From positions 62,001-126,000 of the forward strand of contig NZ_VAUV01000013.1 in NCBI RefSeq assembly GCF_005780165.1: 64,000 nucleotides of DNA. The letters run 5' to 3'. This document shows positions 9,348 to 18,464 of this stretch, piece after piece. Source of the stretch: Phragmitibacter flavus (GTDB lineage Bacteria > Verrucomicrobiota > Verrucomicrobiia > Verrucomicrobiales > Verrucomicrobiaceae). The notes under the pieces are model-generated. The model made no database searches, was not told the DNA's origin, and saw nothing but the letters and a program-made list of their open reading frames with translations. The stretch's first letter is position 1. Each line of letters begins with the position of its first letter. A program made the position numbers and the translations under genes.

Positions 9348-9957
9348 AAATTCCCAACTTCTCCACCTCAGCCATCAACTCCTTGCTGATCGCCGCATAA
9401 AGCTCCTTGCCGGCCTCCCGATACTTCGAAGCATCATAAAACCACGGCTCACCCACCACCAGGGTGATCTCAGAAGGCTGGAAAAATTTCCCACCCATTG
9501 GCAACGCTTCACGGGTCCCGAACAAACGCATCGGGATCACCGGAACCAAGGCTTTGGTCACAATCAATCCCACGCCCGGCTGCCCTTCCTGCAAATTGCC
9601 ATCCGCGGTCCGTGATCCTTCCGGAAATACCAGCACCTTCTCGCCCTGCTTCAACAAGCGGACCACCGCCTTCAAACTCGACATGTCCGGCTTGTCCTGA
9701 TCCACCGGGATCGAGTTCCACGCCTTGTAAACCGCCTTCGCCATCGGATTCGTCATCAGCGATTTGCGTGCCAAAAAGTGAATGTCCTGATCCAATGCAA
9801 TGCCTGCAAATGGCGGATCGAGAAAGCTCGCATGATTGCAAACCAACAACGCGCCGCCCTCAATCTCCAAACGCTCCTTGCCCACGACACTGTAGTCGAA
9901 AAATCCCCGGGCCATCGTTTTGAAAAACGTGTAACCCAACCAGTAAGCCAATTTCAT
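9346..9957 (-). CDS. plsC: 1-acyl-sn-glycerol-3-phosphate acyltransferase (PlsC family)
   Basis: 203 residues, membrane-associated. It transfers an acyl group to lysophosphatidic acid to make phosphatidic acid. The catalytic H-x4-D motif is seen as CNHASFLDPP, the substrate-binding motif as VFPEGSRT, and a later conserved block as VPVIPMRLFGT. Length is typical for short bacterial PlsC. It is the last gene of tyrA-aroA-cmk-plsC; cmk-plsC adjacency is common in bacteria. Confidence 0.88.
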   Translation of the reverse strand: MKLAYWLGYTFFKTMARGFFDYSVVGKERLEIEGGALLVCNHASFLDPPFAGIALDQDIHFLARKSLMTNPMAKAVYKAWNSIPVDQDKPDMSSLKAVVRLLKQGEKVLVFPEGSRTADGNLQEGQPGVGLIVTKALVPVIPMRLFGTREALPMGGKFFQPSEITLVVGEPWFYDASKYREAGKELYAAISKELMAEVEKLGI

Positions 9958-10000
9958 AAGTTAAGTCGAAAATAGTTTTTCGATGATCAATCATCATCAT

Positions 10001-10666
10001 TCATTCCTTCACCGTCAGCCCGCGGGCACCGAGAATGGCAAGCACTTCTTCAACCACCTGCTCCAAAGAAAGCTCGGTGCTGTCAATCACCACTGCATCC
10101 GCCGCCGCCTTGAGAGGCGCCACCTTGCGGGTCGAATCCAATCGATCCCGTTCCGACACCGCATCCGCCTGACCCTGCAAACCTCGCCGGCTCGCCCTCA
10201 CCTCCTCCGAAGCATCGATGTAAAACTTCCAGGGCGTCTCAGGAAAAACCACCGTGCCAATGTCGCGACCTTCCATCACCAGGCTGTGCTCCTGCAACAA
10301 GTCCCGCTGCATGGCCACCAGCTTCTCCCGCACCTCAGGCACCGCCGCCACATGCGAAACCGCCAGGTTGATCGACTGATCCTTCAGCTCATCCTCCACT
10401 GCTTCGCCTTTCAGTGTCACCACACTACGACCACCGACCACCGCCACGCCCACCTCTGCTTCATCCACCGCTGCGATCACCGCCGCCTTGTCGTTCACAT
10501 CCACTTCAGCCCGCAAGGCAGCCAATGTGGCCGCACGATACATGTTGCCGGTGTTGACAAACACCCAGCCAAACCGATCCGCAATCGCTCCCGCCACGCT
10601 GCTTTTTCCCGAAGCCGCCGGACCGTCCATCGCGATGACGTGATGCTCACTCATATTGATACTCAT
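10001..10666 (-). CDS. cmk: Cytidylate kinase
   Basis: 221 residues. It phosphorylates CMP and dCMP with ATP. The P-loop is GPAASGKSSVA near the N-terminus; FVNTGNMYRAATLAAL and EGRDIGTVVFPE are family blocks, and DASEEVRASRR is the lid/NMP region. The start overlaps the aroA stop (ATGA), indicating translational coupling; Met 5 is an alternative start. Confidence 0.93.
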   Translation of the reverse strand: MSINMSEHHVIAMDGPAASGKSSVAGAIADRFGWVFVNTGNMYRAATLAALRAEVDVNDKAAVIAAVDEAEVGVAVVGGRSVVTLKGEAVEDELKDQSINLAVSHVAAVPEVREKLVAMQRDLLQEHSLVMEGRDIGTVVFPETPWKFYIDASEEVRASRRGLQGQADAVSERDRLDSTRKVAPLKAAADAVVIDSTELSLEQVVEEVLAILGARGLTVKE

Positions 10667-12066
10667 GATGAAGAATCCGCCGTTCCCGAGGGCGCCTTGC
10701 TGTCACTTTTACGAAAGGGCACATGATCGACCACCTTGGTCACCACTTCGGGATTCAGCGGTTCCGTCATGCATTGCTCCAAATGCTGCTCGAATCCAGG
10801 GTAGGACGTCGCGATGCACTCGGTGCCATTAATCGTTGTGGTGCCTTCCGCAAACAATCCGGCGATTGCAAACGCCATCGCAATGCGGTGATCATGCCAG
10901 CACTCCAGCTCGGCTCCAATCAATGGCTGCCCACCGGTGATCTCCATGCCATCTTCAAATTCCTCGACCGGCACGCCCATCAAGCGCAAATTTTTCGCCA
11001 CCGCCGCAATCCGGTCCGTTTCCTTCACCCGCAATTCCGCCGCATCTTTGATGATGGTCTTCCCCTGCGCCAAAGCCGCCGCCACCGCAAGGATCGGCAG
11101 CTCATCAATCACATTGGGAATCTCCGCGCCCCCGATCACCGTGCCACGCAAAGTTTCACCACCGCGAACCACCACGTTTCCCCGCGGCTCGCCCTCGCCC
11201 ACCGTCACTGCATCGGTGATGTGAGCCCCCATTCGGACAAGAACATTGATCACGCCGGTCCGCGTCGGATTCAGCCCCACATTCTTCAGCACCAGCATCG
11301 AGTCTGGTGATGCCGCCGCCGCCACCATCCAGAATGCCGCGCTTGAGATGTCGCCCGGAACATACAAATTCTTCGGTTCCGGTTTCTGGCCGCCATAAAT
11401 GCTGATCGCATTCCCTTCACGCACCACCTTCACCCCAAAATGCGCCAGCAGACGTTCCGTGTGATCGCGCGTCTTTTCCGGTTCGATCACCGTCGTCTTG
11501 CCAAACGTGTTCCAACCCGCCAGCAACACCGCGCTCTTCACCTGCGCACTTGCGACGGGCAGAGGATACGTAATCGCCCGCAACTCTCCGCCCTTTACGG
11601 TCAACGGAGCCGTCACCTTCACGCCCTGCCCCTTCAGTTTGGCGCCCATCATCTCCAGTGGCTCCGCCACCCGCTTCATTGGGCGTTTTTGCAGACTCTC
11701 ATCCCCGGTCATCGTCGCCTTGAAATTCTGCGCTGCCAAAATCCCCGACAGCAGGCGCATCGTCGTGCCCGAGTTGCCGCAATCAATGACGGCCAACGGC
11801 TCACGCAACTTCATGCCATGCCCCGTCATCAACAACGTCACCGGCTTGCCACGCGAATCCGTTTTCAGAACCTCGCACTCCGCCCCCAGCGCCTTCATCG
11901 CCTCCAACGAACAAAGGCAGTCCTCGCTGGACAGGAAATTTTCAATCAACGTTTGCCCCTCACAGAGAGCCGCAAACATGACCGAACGATGACTGATGCT
12001 CTTATCCCCCGGCACAATGATTTCAGCAGGGATGTTCTTAAGTGGGCGAATTTTTAATTGGGACAT
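10663..12066 (-). CDS. aroA: 3-phosphoshikimate 1-carboxyvinyltransferase (EPSP synthase)
   Basis: 467 residues from ATG 12066; a TTG two codons upstream is less likely. This is the sixth step of the shikimate pathway, in the cytoplasm. Signature blocks: VPGDKSISHRSVMFAAL, DCGNSGTTMRLLSGIL, LRVKETDRIAAV and CWHDHRIAMAFAIAG. The start is 2 bases from the tyrA stop and the stop overlaps cmk, so the operon is tight. The C-terminus has ~25 extra polar residues (VPFRKSDSKAPSGTADSSS). Confidence 0.95.
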   Translation of the reverse strand: MSQLKIRPLKNIPAEIIVPGDKSISHRSVMFAALCEGQTLIENFLSSEDCLCSLEAMKALGAECEVLKTDSRGKPVTLLMTGHGMKLREPLAVIDCGNSGTTMRLLSGILAAQNFKATMTGDESLQKRPMKRVAEPLEMMGAKLKGQGVKVTAPLTVKGGELRAITYPLPVASAQVKSAVLLAGWNTFGKTTVIEPEKTRDHTERLLAHFGVKVVREGNAISIYGGQKPEPKNLYVPGDISSAAFWMVAAAASPDSMLVLKNVGLNPTRTGVINVLVRMGAHITDAVTVGEGEPRGNVVVRGGETLRGTVIGGAEIPNVIDELPILAVAAALAQGKTIIKDAAELRVKETDRIAAVAKNLRLMGVPVEEFEDGMEITGGQPLIGAELECWHDHRIAMAFAIAGLFAEGTTTINGTECIATSYPGFEQHLEQCMTEPLNPEVVTKVVDHVPFRKSDSKAPSGTADSSS

Positions 12067-12068
12067 GA

Positions 12069-12950
12069 TCAAACGTTTGGTGCCGCCAAATCCCGCAAAA
12101 CTTTCGATTCACGGAGAAATTGGCGCATTTTGTCTTCGTCCAGTTTTTCAAGGATATCAACCAGATCACTAAAACGGTCTCGCGCAGCCCGCACTGCATG
12201 CAGCACCTCGTCACGATTCTCAAACACAATTCCCGTCCACAAATCCGGATTCCCTGAAGCCACCCGCGTGGTATCACGAAATCCGTTGCCCACACACAGC
12301 CTCACGGAATGATCGTCCTGCATCGCCGCCAAAGTCACCGCCGCCGCTGCAAGATGCGGCATGTGACTAATTCGCGCGACACACCGATCATGCTCCTCGG
12401 GCCCCATCTCCAACAACCGGCATCCCATCAACCTCCAAAACTCCCGCACCACACCCAGCGCCCTGTCCGTCGTAAACAACGTGGGCGTGATCAAACACCC
12501 CTGTCCTTCAAACAAGTTCGCCCGCGCCGCCTCCAACCCCGCGCGCTCCGATCCCGCCATGGGATGACTCCCAACAAAATCAAACCCCGAGCCGCTCAAA
12601 GCTTCCTCCATCCCGGCCACCACCATCGCCTTCACGCTTCCCACATCCGTCACCACTGCACCTTTGGCGAGTGGAAGTTTCGCCAACTGCCTGCCGAGCA
12701 CCGCCATCGTCCGCACCGGCGTGCAAATCACCACCAAATCGGCACCTTCCACCACCATCGCAAGGTCGTCCGAACAAATCTCCGCCAGTTCCAAAGCCTC
12801 CAGCTCCGCCACCGCCTCACGTCTTCTCGCCCAAGCCCGCAAATGAACGCCGGGCAGCTTTTGGCGCAGCGCCATCAACAGCGATCCACCCAGCAAGCCG
12901 GGACCCAGGATTGCCACCTTTGAAGGCAAATAAGACGCTTGACTGTTCAT
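12069..12950 (-). CDS. tyrA: Prephenate dehydrogenase
   Basis: 293 residues. NAD(P)-dependent oxidative decarboxylation of prephenate to hydroxyphenylpyruvate in tyrosine synthesis. The Rossmann motif is AILGPGLLGGSL; further blocks are VVICTPVRTM, VVTDVGSVKA and FVGSHPMAGSERAG with the catalytic His, then RISHMPHLAAAA. There is no ACT or chorismate mutase domain. It is first in the tyrA-aroA-cmk-plsC group; a factor-independent terminator for the gene before it ends only about 20 bases upstream of the start. Confidence 0.92.
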   Translation of the reverse strand: MNSQASYLPSKVAILGPGLLGGSLLMALRQKLPGVHLRAWARRREAVAELEALELAEICSDDLAMVVEGADLVVICTPVRTMAVLGRQLAKLPLAKGAVVTDVGSVKAMVVAGMEEALSGSGFDFVGSHPMAGSERAGLEAARANLFEGQGCLITPTLFTTDRALGVVREFWRLMGCRLLEMGPEEHDRCVARISHMPHLAAAAVTLAAMQDDHSVRLCVGNGFRDTTRVASGNPDLWTGIVFENRDEVLHAVRAARDRFSDLVDILEKLDEDKMRQFLRESKVLRDLAAPNV

Positions 12951-12971
12951 GTTTCGACTCGACTCCTGCGG

Positions 12972-13002
12972 AAAGAAAAGGCGCGTTGATGATCAACGCG
13001 CC
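12972..13002 (-). terminator. Rho-independent terminator between the lipoprotein gene and tyrA
   Basis: GGCGCGTTGA and TCAACGCGCC are perfect 10-bp arms (12980-13002) with a 3-base loop, followed on the minus strand by CTTTTCTTTC. It ends the dnaN-lipoprotein unit. Because tyrA starts about 20 bases later, it may also control read-through into the tyrA operon. Confidence 0.8.
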
Positions 13003-13032
13003 CTGTCAATTCTACTGATTGAATCCGTTGGC

Positions 13033-13509
13033 TCAAGGAACCAGAAAGATTTTGCCCGTGCGAGGATCACGAACTTTCTGACCTGGAGTGAAATCGCGCA
13101 CGTCCACCATGTTCTCCGGCTTGCCTTCAACACCAGGAGGATAAACAAAACCCACACGACCGGGAACTGGTTTGCCATACGAAGGCGCTGCCGGGGCCAC
13201 TGGTTGTTCGCCACCACCCGGTGCGATCACCGGAGGCTGGGTCTCCACAGGAGGAGCAGGAACGTCGGTCCCTGGGCTGGTGGTGGTTGTCGTCGTGGTA
13301 GTCGTGCCAGGAAGATCATCTGCAATCGCCGAAGTGTCTGGACCCGTCTGTGGGCTGGTATCCGATACCGTTGGCGAAAAACGCGCGGGTGGGGCTTGAT
13401 CCAACGACTGACCGCCAGGGGTCCGAACAGGAGCTTCAGTGGAGGCGCAGCTTGCCAAAGCAAGGCAAAACGGCGCGGCGATAAGTTTGAGCAAAGTGGC
13501 GTTTTTCAT
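13033..13509 (-). CDS. Small proline/threonine-rich lipoprotein, unknown function
   Basis: 158 residues. Signal peptide with lipobox LALASC (Cys 21), so probably a lipid-anchored envelope protein. The middle is low-complexity, with a run of nine Thr (DLPGTTTTTTTTTSPGTD) and many Pro. The conserved-looking end is VPGRVGFVYPPG then VDVRDFTPGQKVRDP. It starts 14 bases after the dnaN stop and is probably co-transcribed with dnaN. No family recognised. Confidence 0.75.
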   Translation of the reverse strand: MKNATLLKLIAAPFCLALASCASTEAPVRTPGGQSLDQAPPARFSPTVSDTSPQTGPDTSAIADDLPGTTTTTTTTTSPGTDVPAPPVETQPPVIAPGGGEQPVAPAAPSYGKPVPGRVGFVYPPGVEGKPENMVDVRDFTPGQKVRDPRTGKIFLVP

Positions 13510-13523
13510 GGGGCTGTTTGAGT

Positions 13524-14621
13524 TCAGGAATTTACACGCATCGGCATCAACACATAGAGAAAGTTTGAACCACTACGCAACACTCCGGGGCTGATGTCAT
13601 CAATCAGGTGCAAATACACCTCATCGCTGGCCAGATTGCGCAATGGAGCCATCATGAACTCCGGGTTGAACGCAATGACCATTTCCGGACCTTTGTAAGC
13701 GATCGCCACACTCTCACGCGCCTCACCCACATCCGGGGAATTGGCCACCACTTCAACGTTGTCCTGGCTGAAATGCAGCTTCACGGAATTCGACTTGTCG
13801 CTCAACAGCAACGACACACGCACCAGCGTGCGCAACAGCGGCTCGCGCTCAAGGGCAATGCGCTCGCGGCTCTCGCCGGGAATGACCTGACGGTAGTTCG
13901 GGTAATTGCCCTCGATCAACTTGCTGGTCAGGAAATAGTTGCCCAGGTCAAAACCAATCTGGCCAGCACTGATCTTGATGATCAACTCCCCCTCGTCGTC
14001 CAACAAACGCTGCACTTCGTTCACCGCCTTGGTCGGGATGATGATGTCCACTTCCTGACTCTGCGGAAACTCCAGCTCCTGCTCCACCATCGCCAGACGA
14101 CGTCCATCCGTCGCCACCATGGTCATCATGCTGTCCTTGAACGCACAAAAAATGCCGTTCAAAACGTAGCGAGTTTCGTCGGTCGAAATCGCATACGACG
14201 TTTTGCGCAAACACTCGCGCAATACCCGCTGCTCAATGCGGAACTCCTTCGCCTCGCTGAACACGGGAAGCGGGGGAAACTCATCATGTGCAAGCCCCAT
14301 CACCTTAAAATAACTCGGTCCGCTGCGGATGTGCGCCACATTCTTCTCATCCACCGAAACGTCCACCTCATCCGAGGGAAGTTCGCGCACGATGGTCGCC
14401 AGACGACGGGCAGGCAACGTGGTCGCCCCTTCAGTCTCCACCTCGGCCTCGACCGAACCGGCAATGCTGACGTCGAGATCCGTCGTCGACAATTCCAAAC
14501 GACCGTTCTGAGCCCTGAGCAGGACGTTGGATAAAATTGGCAGTGTCGTGCGCGAACTGACAACATGCTGCACTTGCTGCAACGCCGAGAGGAAAGCTTC
14601 CTTGCTGATGGTAAATTTCAT
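13524..14621 (-). CDS. dnaN: DNA polymerase III sliding clamp (beta subunit)
   Basis: 365 residues from ATG 14621 (MKFTISKEAFL); the 12 codons upstream in the same frame are not clamp-like. The three-domain clamp shows TTLPILSNVLL, ELSTTDLDVSI, LPARRLATIVRELP, DETRYVLNGIFC and the C-terminal FLYVLMPMRVNS. It holds the replicative polymerase on DNA. dnaA, recF and gyrB are not beside it, so this is not a classical dnaA-dnaN origin region; neighbours are a fibronectin-type protein upstream and a lipoprotein downstream. Confidence 0.95.
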   Translation of the reverse strand: MKFTISKEAFLSALQQVQHVVSSRTTLPILSNVLLRAQNGRLELSTTDLDVSIAGSVEAEVETEGATTLPARRLATIVRELPSDEVDVSVDEKNVAHIRSGPSYFKVMGLAHDEFPPLPVFSEAKEFRIEQRVLRECLRKTSYAISTDETRYVLNGIFCAFKDSMMTMVATDGRRLAMVEQELEFPQSQEVDIIIPTKAVNEVQRLLDDEGELIIKISAGQIGFDLGNYFLTSKLIEGNYPNYRQVIPGESRERIALEREPLLRTLVRVSLLLSDKSNSVKLHFSQDNVEVVANSPDVGEARESVAIAYKGPEMVIAFNPEFMMAPLRNLASDEVYLHLIDDISPGVLRSGSNFLYVLMPMRVNS

Positions 14622-14727
14622 GGTGCGAACTTGCAAATCTCTCATAGCGAGAGGCAAAAATTAAGCAAGCACAATGGACAAGAAAGCGCCCACTGTCGAT
14701 AGAAAATCCCCACCTTCGTGCCGAAGG

Positions 14728-16764
14728 TTAAATGCCAAGCTTGTGTTCGAACTCAAAATCTCCGCGCCGCACCCGGAAAAGGATGTAAAACACCATGCCC
14801 AGCGCCCCCGCCACCAGCACCCGCCACACCCAGGCCGGAACGCGCCAGGCCGGCAGGGTGGATACCATGATGGACGGCGATGGTTCGGAAACCTTGCCCT
14901 CCTGATCCACCCCCACCACCCGGAATTCATACTGCAAACCCGGCCTCAAAGCGTTCACATTCACCGAAATTTTATCCGCATCGCCACCTTCCGCTGGACT
15001 CCAGTTACTGATCGGCTGCCAAAATTTTACGATCAAGTTTTCCTCAGGCTTCATGCCGTTGGACGCCGCCTCCACCCTCCAGGAAGCCGGTTTCACCTTC
15101 GTCTGTGGCCATGACAAAATGAGGCTCGACTGAGTCATTCCATGCGCCTGAATCTCGTTCACCTGCTCAAGATTGGGATTCACCTCCAGCTTGTCCACTC
15201 GCATCCCTCTCATTGCCAGCATCGCAGACACCAGCCCCTTCCTGTCCAACGGCGGCGGATTGCCACTGCCACCAGCCACCGGAGGAGCTTTTGCTTTTGG
15301 CATTTGCGGCGAAACGGCCGCCACCGATGGCCGCTCCAAGGAGGTTTCGGTCTTCGGGCGACTCGCCTCCGCCACACTGGGCCGCACCGTGTTGGGCTTG
15401 GCAGGACCAGCCTTGGCAGCGCCCGGTAGCGCCACTGCCGTCACCACCGCCTCCATCTTGATCACCGCCTTCTGAGAAGCCCCTGAAATCTCCAGATTCA
15501 CATCAAACTTGCCCGCCGCACGAGTGTCAAGTTTGACCAAAAACCGACGCTCCTGACCCGGCTCCAGCCGAATCGTCTGCCCAAGCTCCTCCACCGCAAA
15601 TGGCGGACGCAACGCCAGCGTCGTCAGCAAATCCTGCCCCCCATGATTCGCGATCGTAAACTCGCGCTCCACCTCCTCACGCTGCTTTACCGAACCAAAA
15701 TTCAACCACTTGTCAGTCGGAGTCACCAGTCGCAACTGTGCCGGCTGCGCTTCCGCCGTGATCAACACCCGCTCCGTCACACCCGCCGCCTCGATCACCA
15801 ACTCCTCACTAAACTCCGCCACATCCGTCGCCGCCAGCCATAACCTGACATCTTCGCGACCCTGCGGTTTGATCGTCACAACATCGCCCCCTTGCAGACG
15901 CTTGGGCAGCCTCAACTTCACATCCATCATGTCTGGACGACCATTCGCCAGCGTCAGAATCGCCGACCGCTCGCGCGTTTCACTCTCCCACTTCAAAAAC
16001 ATCCTTCCCGGACTCACCGTCAGCGCCGGAATGCTGTCCCCATAAAATTGCAAAACACTTTCCGCATCCTGGTTCGTCTGCAACGGCAGTTCCCAACGGT
16101 AGTGCCCGGCCTTGTCCGGTCTGAACGCCACCACAAACTCCAGTTTCTGCCCTGGTGCCACCTGCAAATCCGGCGGACCAAAGAAAGGAGCTTCCCAATT
16201 CAATTTCCCGTCAAAAGCCGCCGCCCCCACATTTTCCACCATCACCTTCGACTCAATCTGCCCACCCGCAAAAATCCGATTGAACATCGGTTGTGAACGC
16301 ACCTTCAAAATCGGATCAAACTTCTGTCCGGTCAGAGTCGCCCTTCCAGGTGCCGAAAACGGCCCGCCATCCACCCGGCACGCATAGGTAAAATGATCTG
16401 CCGTTGGCGCATCTTTGCCCTGATGCGTGTAAATGATGAAAGCCTTGTTGTTGTCCCTCGGATGCGGGCGAACTTCAGATAAACTTCCAAATTGCGGCTG
16501 ATCACGAATCACAAACTCCACCCTCCGCAACGTTCCCACCACCGCCACCAACTCCACTTCCACACGCCCGCCGGCGATGAAATTCGCGCCCACCGCCCTC
16601 ACCTCCGGCACCTGAATCGGATTCTTGTTCTTTTTTTCCGCCTCTTCACCGCGACGTTTCACATCTCCATGCACCAACGTCGACATCATCATGACCAGAC
16701 CCCACAACAAGAACCGCACCGCTGGGCGGCTTCTTCGAAATCGGGAAATGGCAACAGAAAACAT
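14728..16764 (-). CDS. Membrane-anchored protein with Ig-like and fibronectin type III domains
   Basis: 678 residues from ATG 16764, chosen because it gives a signal-anchor (RPAVRFLLWGLVMMMSTLVHG). The middle carries repeated Ig-like/ASPM-type modules (FGSVKQREEVEREFTIANHG is typical of DUF1573-like folds). A Pro/Ala-rich linker follows, then a fibronectin type III domain (SLILSWPQTKVKPASWRVEA, LRPGLQYEFRVVGVDQEGK). The end has one transmembrane helix (VWRVLVAGALGMVFYILF) and a short charged tail. Probably a periplasmic-facing structural or adhesion protein; the specific role is unknown. Confidence 0.7.
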   Translation of the reverse strand: MFSVAISRFRRSRPAVRFLLWGLVMMMSTLVHGDVKRRGEEAEKKNKNPIQVPEVRAVGANFIAGGRVEVELVAVVGTLRRVEFVIRDQPQFGSLSEVRPHPRDNNKAFIIYTHQGKDAPTADHFTYACRVDGGPFSAPGRATLTGQKFDPILKVRSQPMFNRIFAGGQIESKVMVENVGAAAFDGKLNWEAPFFGPPDLQVAPGQKLEFVVAFRPDKAGHYRWELPLQTNQDAESVLQFYGDSIPALTVSPGRMFLKWESETRERSAILTLANGRPDMMDVKLRLPKRLQGGDVVTIKPQGREDVRLWLAATDVAEFSEELVIEAAGVTERVLITAEAQPAQLRLVTPTDKWLNFGSVKQREEVEREFTIANHGGQDLLTTLALRPPFAVEELGQTIRLEPGQERRFLVKLDTRAAGKFDVNLEISGASQKAVIKMEAVVTAVALPGAAKAGPAKPNTVRPSVAEASRPKTETSLERPSVAAVSPQMPKAKAPPVAGGSGNPPPLDRKGLVSAMLAMRGMRVDKLEVNPNLEQVNEIQAHGMTQSSLILSWPQTKVKPASWRVEAASNGMKPEENLIVKFWQPISNWSPAEGGDADKISVNVNALRPGLQYEFRVVGVDQEGKVSEPSPSIMVSTLPAWRVPAWVWRVLVAGALGMVFYILFRVRRGDFEFEHKLGI

Positions 16765-16845
16765 GGTCAAATAAACGGAAAAAAATTGATCCTCTGGACA
16801 AACAGCCTGCCTATTTACCACAAAGCCGACGTGATGACAAGACCA

Positions 16846-18102
16846 TCACTCACCCGGCAGATCAAACCCTGACAAGCGACGCCGTAAAAAATCCAAAGCT
16901 GTCTGACTGGTCAGCATCTTGAACCGGTCACGCCCTCCCGGATACGACCGCCGCCTCACCTCCGTCGCCCGCCCTTTCGAAGCCAGCGCCACAAACACCG
17001 TCCCTACCGGTTTGCCCTCCGAACCCCCGCCCGGTCCCGCAATCCCGGTCACCGCCAACGCATGGTCCGCCCCGCTCACCTGCAAACACCCCTCCGCCAT
17101 CGCCGCCGCCACCTCCGCGCTCACTGCCCCAAATTCCTCAATCAATGCCGATGGCACCCCCAGTTGCCGCGTCTTTGCCTCGTTCGCATACGTCACCAAC
17201 CCCAATCCAAACACCCCCGATGCCCCGCTCACATCCGTCAACCGGCTCGCAATGAACCCGCCCGTGCAACTCTCCGCCGTCGCCACCCACTGCCCCTGTT
17301 CTTTCAGCTTCTCCACCACCACCTGTTCAAGCAAGCGCCGGTCGTCCGATACCAAAAATTCTCCGAGTTTTTCCCGGCACAACGTTCCCGCCTCATCCAA
17401 AGCCGCCACCGAACCCCGCAACCGCACATCCACATCCCCTTTGCCAAGACAATACCCAATCTCCAAACCCCCAATCGCCTCCAGTGCGCCCTGCAGGGCC
17501 ATCGAAATGTCCGACTCCCCCATGCCCGTGAACTTGAAATACCGGCACTCCGTCGAATTCCCATCCGGCAACAGTGATCGCAGCACTGGCACCACCTGCT
17601 CCGTCATCATCGGCTTCAGCTCCCGCGGCGGACCCGGCAACAAAAACACATGGCAGTTCAACCCGCGCGCTGCCCCCAACTCCGCCGGCAGATACAATCC
17701 CGGAGCCGTTCCATGCGCATTCGGCATCACGATTGCCCCACGCGGCTTCATCGCCTGCCGTTTGTTATGCTCATTCACCGGCTTCCCACGCGATGCAAAA
17801 AACGCCGTCAACCACGCCAGCACCTCGTCATCAAAATCCATCGCCAGCCCAAAAACCGCCGATGCCCCCTCCCTCGACACATCGTCCATCGTTGGACCCA
17901 ACCCACCCGTCACAATCACCACATCCACCCGCGCACAAGCCTCCCCCAGCGCTTCCTGAATCGCCGCCCCATCCGGCACACAGGTCGAACGCGACACCTC
18001 CAGCCCCAGCTCCACAAAACACTGTCCCAGCCAAGCCGCGTTGGTGTTGATCACATCGCCGATCAACAGTTCCGTTCCTGTATTGATAATCTCAATTTTC
18101 AT
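16846..18102 (-). CDS. cinA: CinA-family protein (MoCF-like plus NMN amidohydrolase domains)
   Basis: 418 residues, normal family length. The N-terminal molybdopterin-binding-like domain has IINTGTELLIGDVINTNAAW, VIVTGGLGPTMDDVSREG and FLLPGPPRELKPMM. The C-terminal CinA_C domain has TAESCTGGFIASRLTDVSGAS and AVTGIAGPGGGSEGKPVGTVF. CinA proteins act in pyridine-nucleotide recycling (NMN deamidation, ADP-ribose hydrolysis). It follows the small membrane protein by 10 bases, within the rsfS-cinA run. Confidence 0.93.
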   Translation of the reverse strand: MKIEIINTGTELLIGDVINTNAAWLGQCFVELGLEVSRSTCVPDGAAIQEALGEACARVDVVIVTGGLGPTMDDVSREGASAVFGLAMDFDDEVLAWLTAFFASRGKPVNEHNKRQAMKPRGAIVMPNAHGTAPGLYLPAELGAARGLNCHVFLLPGPPRELKPMMTEQVVPVLRSLLPDGNSTECRYFKFTGMGESDISMALQGALEAIGGLEIGYCLGKGDVDVRLRGSVAALDEAGTLCREKLGEFLVSDDRRLLEQVVVEKLKEQGQWVATAESCTGGFIASRLTDVSGASGVFGLGLVTYANEAKTRQLGVPSALIEEFGAVSAEVAAAMAEGCLQVSGADHALAVTGIAGPGGGSEGKPVGTVFVALASKGRATEVRRRSYPGGRDRFKMLTSQTALDFLRRRLSGFDLPGE

Positions 18103-18112
18103 GCCCTTGCGT

Positions 18113-18424
18113 TTACCCCTGACGAAAATCTCCTGGCTTCGAACTCACTGGAGCGACGATTTTCGTTCTGGCGCTACCAACAAGCAGCGAAAGGGCACCA
18201 ACCCAAAGAAAAACCACCGACCGCTGCTCAAATTCTTGCGTCGACACCAACGTCATCAAAACACCCACACCAAAACAACGGCATCCCACCCAAAACGGCC
18301 CCATTCGAAGTGCCAGGGGACGCCCAAACAAGGTCACGCTGCCGCAAACCCAGCTCAGCACTCCAAGAGCCGCCAATAGATAAGGAACATTCAGCAGTGG
18401 TGTGTTGTATTCGCCCATGCCCAT
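18113..18424 (-). CDS. Small hydrophobic membrane protein, unknown
   Basis: 103 residues with about three hydrophobic segments (VPYLLAALGVLSWVCGSVTLF, a central CFGVGVLMTLVS, and VVFLWVGALSLLVG). It is packed between rsfS (40 bases) and cinA (10 bases) on the same strand, which supports it being a real gene. Two in-frame ATGs two codons apart (18424, 18418). No family recognised. Confidence 0.6.
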   Translation of the reverse strand: MGMGEYNTPLLNVPYLLAALGVLSWVCGSVTLFGRPLALRMGPFWVGCRCFGVGVLMTLVSTQEFEQRSVVFLWVGALSLLVGSARTKIVAPVSSKPGDFRQG

Positions 18425-18464
18425 GCGGATGGTGTGGTTGGCCGACTGATTCAGACCCCGCCGA

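Noticed and set aside
13524-14660. Replication origin next to dnaN
   Set aside because: No dnaA, recF or gyrB neighbour and no cluster of DnaA boxes seen in the flanking gaps.
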